5,110 bases of DNA from Actinomycetota bacterium (GTDB lineage Bacteria > Actinomycetota > UBA4738): assembly GCA_013816105.1 (NCBI GenBank), contig JACDEY010000102.1, forward strand, positions 1 to 5,110, read 5' to 3'. Every line of letters starts with the position of its first letter. Within the stretch, counting starts at the first letter, position 1. Both the position numbers and the translations under genes were made by a program. This document shows positions 4,485-5,110 of this stretch, piece by piece. The notes under the pieces were generated by a model. It had not been told where the DNA came from. It did not search any database and saw only the letters and a list, made by a program, of their open reading frames with translations.

Positions 4485-5110
4485 CTAGGCGGAGCGGAGC
4501 GCCTCTGGAAGCTGCAGGCGGAACAGCGTCCCACCGGATTCGGCTCGCTCGACGGTCACGCGCCCGCCGTGAGACTCGGCGACCTGGCGCACGATCGCGA
4601 GACCGAGACCCGAGCCGGGCATCCCCCGCGCCGATGGCGCCCGGTAGAAGCGCTCGAAGACGAAGGGCAGGTCGGCCGCATCGATTCCGGGCCCGTGGTC
4701 CCGGATGACCACCTGCCCCGCGAACACGCCGACCTCTACCTCGCCACCCGGCGGACTCCACTTCGCGGCGTTGTCGAGAAGGTTGCCCAGGGCCCGGTCC
4801 AATCGGGACGGAACCCCGCGCACCAGCGTCGGCTCGAGGTCGGTTCGAAACGCGACGCCCGGGGCGTGGGTACGCGCCCGCTGCACCGCCCGTTCGACGA
4901 TCTCGTCCAGCCGTAGGTCCTCCGGCTCGGTGTTCTGCTCCGTGCCCCGGGCAAGCTCCACCACGTCCGCCACCAAGAGCGTGAGCTCCTCCAACTGGGA
5001 GACGACGTCCGCCAGGAGGCGCTCCCGCTCGTCCGACGCGAGTCCGACCCCTCGGGCGAGCACCTCGATGTTCGTACGCAGGCTCGTGAGGGGCGTGCGA
5101 AGCTCATGCG
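4485..5110 (-). CDS. Sensor histidine kinase, MprB-like, C-terminal catalytic part (5' truncated)
   Basis: The frame is open to the right edge; the first complete codon there (5106-5108) is the phospho-acceptor histidine of HELRTPLTSLRTNIEVLAR, so the upstream sensor, membrane and HAMP regions lie outside the window. Counting that His as 1, 207 residues are present: HisKA dimerisation helices (1-55), N-box LGNLLDNAAKWS (107-118, N109 and N113), G1 box DHGPGI (137-142), F-box PFVFERFYR (148-156), G2 box GSGLGL (165-170), and the terminal GGTLFRLQLPEA strand (192-203). All residues needed for ATP binding and autophosphorylation are intact. The H-box and the following ELTLLVADVVELARG region are close to the MprB-type actinobacterial kinases that sense envelope stress; the actual signal is unknown. 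The partner response regulator is probably upstream, beyond the edge. The stop is TAG at 4485-4487. Confidence 0.95.
   Translation of the reverse strand, partial: HELRTPLTSLRTNIEVLARGVGLASDERERLLADVVSQLEELTLLVADVVELARGTEQNTEPEDLRLDEIVERAVQRARTHAPGVAFRTDLEPTLVRGVPSRLDRALGNLLDNAAKWSPPGGEVEVGVFAGQVVIRDHGPGIDAADLPFVFERFYRAPSARGMPGSGLGLAIVRQVAESHGGRVTVERAESGGTLFRLQLPEALRSA

Noticed and set aside
4275..4916. + strand open frame opposite the histidine kinase and doxX start
   Set aside because: Antisense to a kinase with complete H, N, G1, F and G2 boxes; no domain of its own.

Overview
This 5.1 kb window is GC-rich bacterial DNA holding six genes, of which the two at the edges are cut off. The high GC content, the MprB-like sensor kinase and the strong GGAGG-type ribosome binding sites fit an actinobacterium or a similar high-GC lineage. 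No marker gene fixes the taxon, so this remains an inference.

Layout from left to right: (1) the C-terminal part of a PYROXD2/phytoene-desaturase-like FAD-dependent oxidoreductase, + strand, ending at 946; (2) a complete NAD(P)-dependent glutamate dehydrogenase, - strand, 894-2129, whose 3' end overlaps the oxidoreductase tail to tail by 53 bp; (3) a leader and intergenic stretch of 166 bp (2130-2295) with a perfect inverted repeat able to mask the gdhA ribosome binding site; (4) a divergent pair of unrecognised membrane-anchored or secreted proteins, - strand 2296-2967 and + strand 3131-3841, separated by a 163 bp intergenic region; (5) a DoxX-family membrane protein, - strand, 3923-4396; (6) the C-terminal half of a sensor histidine kinase, - strand, from 4485 to the right edge, which falls exactly at the phospho-acceptor histidine.

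The flanking genes are ordinary core or metabolic functions: a flavin oxidoreductase, glutamate/ammonia metabolism, a DoxX protein and two-component signalling. They do not form one pathway. The divergent pair in the middle looks accessory. Its start region has visibly lower GC (bases 3121-3180 are 30/60 G+C, against 46/60 at 4561-4620), its proteins are not clearly assignable, and it holds most of the unusual structure: two perfect inverted repeats (12 and 14 bp arms) inside the rightward gene, a 10-bp inverted repeat spanning the divergent promoter region, and a tandem 7-residue duplication in the leftward gene.

The observations most worth following up are the ribosome-site-masking hairpin upstream of gdhA and the two large hairpins inside the small membrane-anchored protein gene. 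I see no tRNA, rRNA, insertion sequence, CRISPR array or convincing intrinsic terminator.
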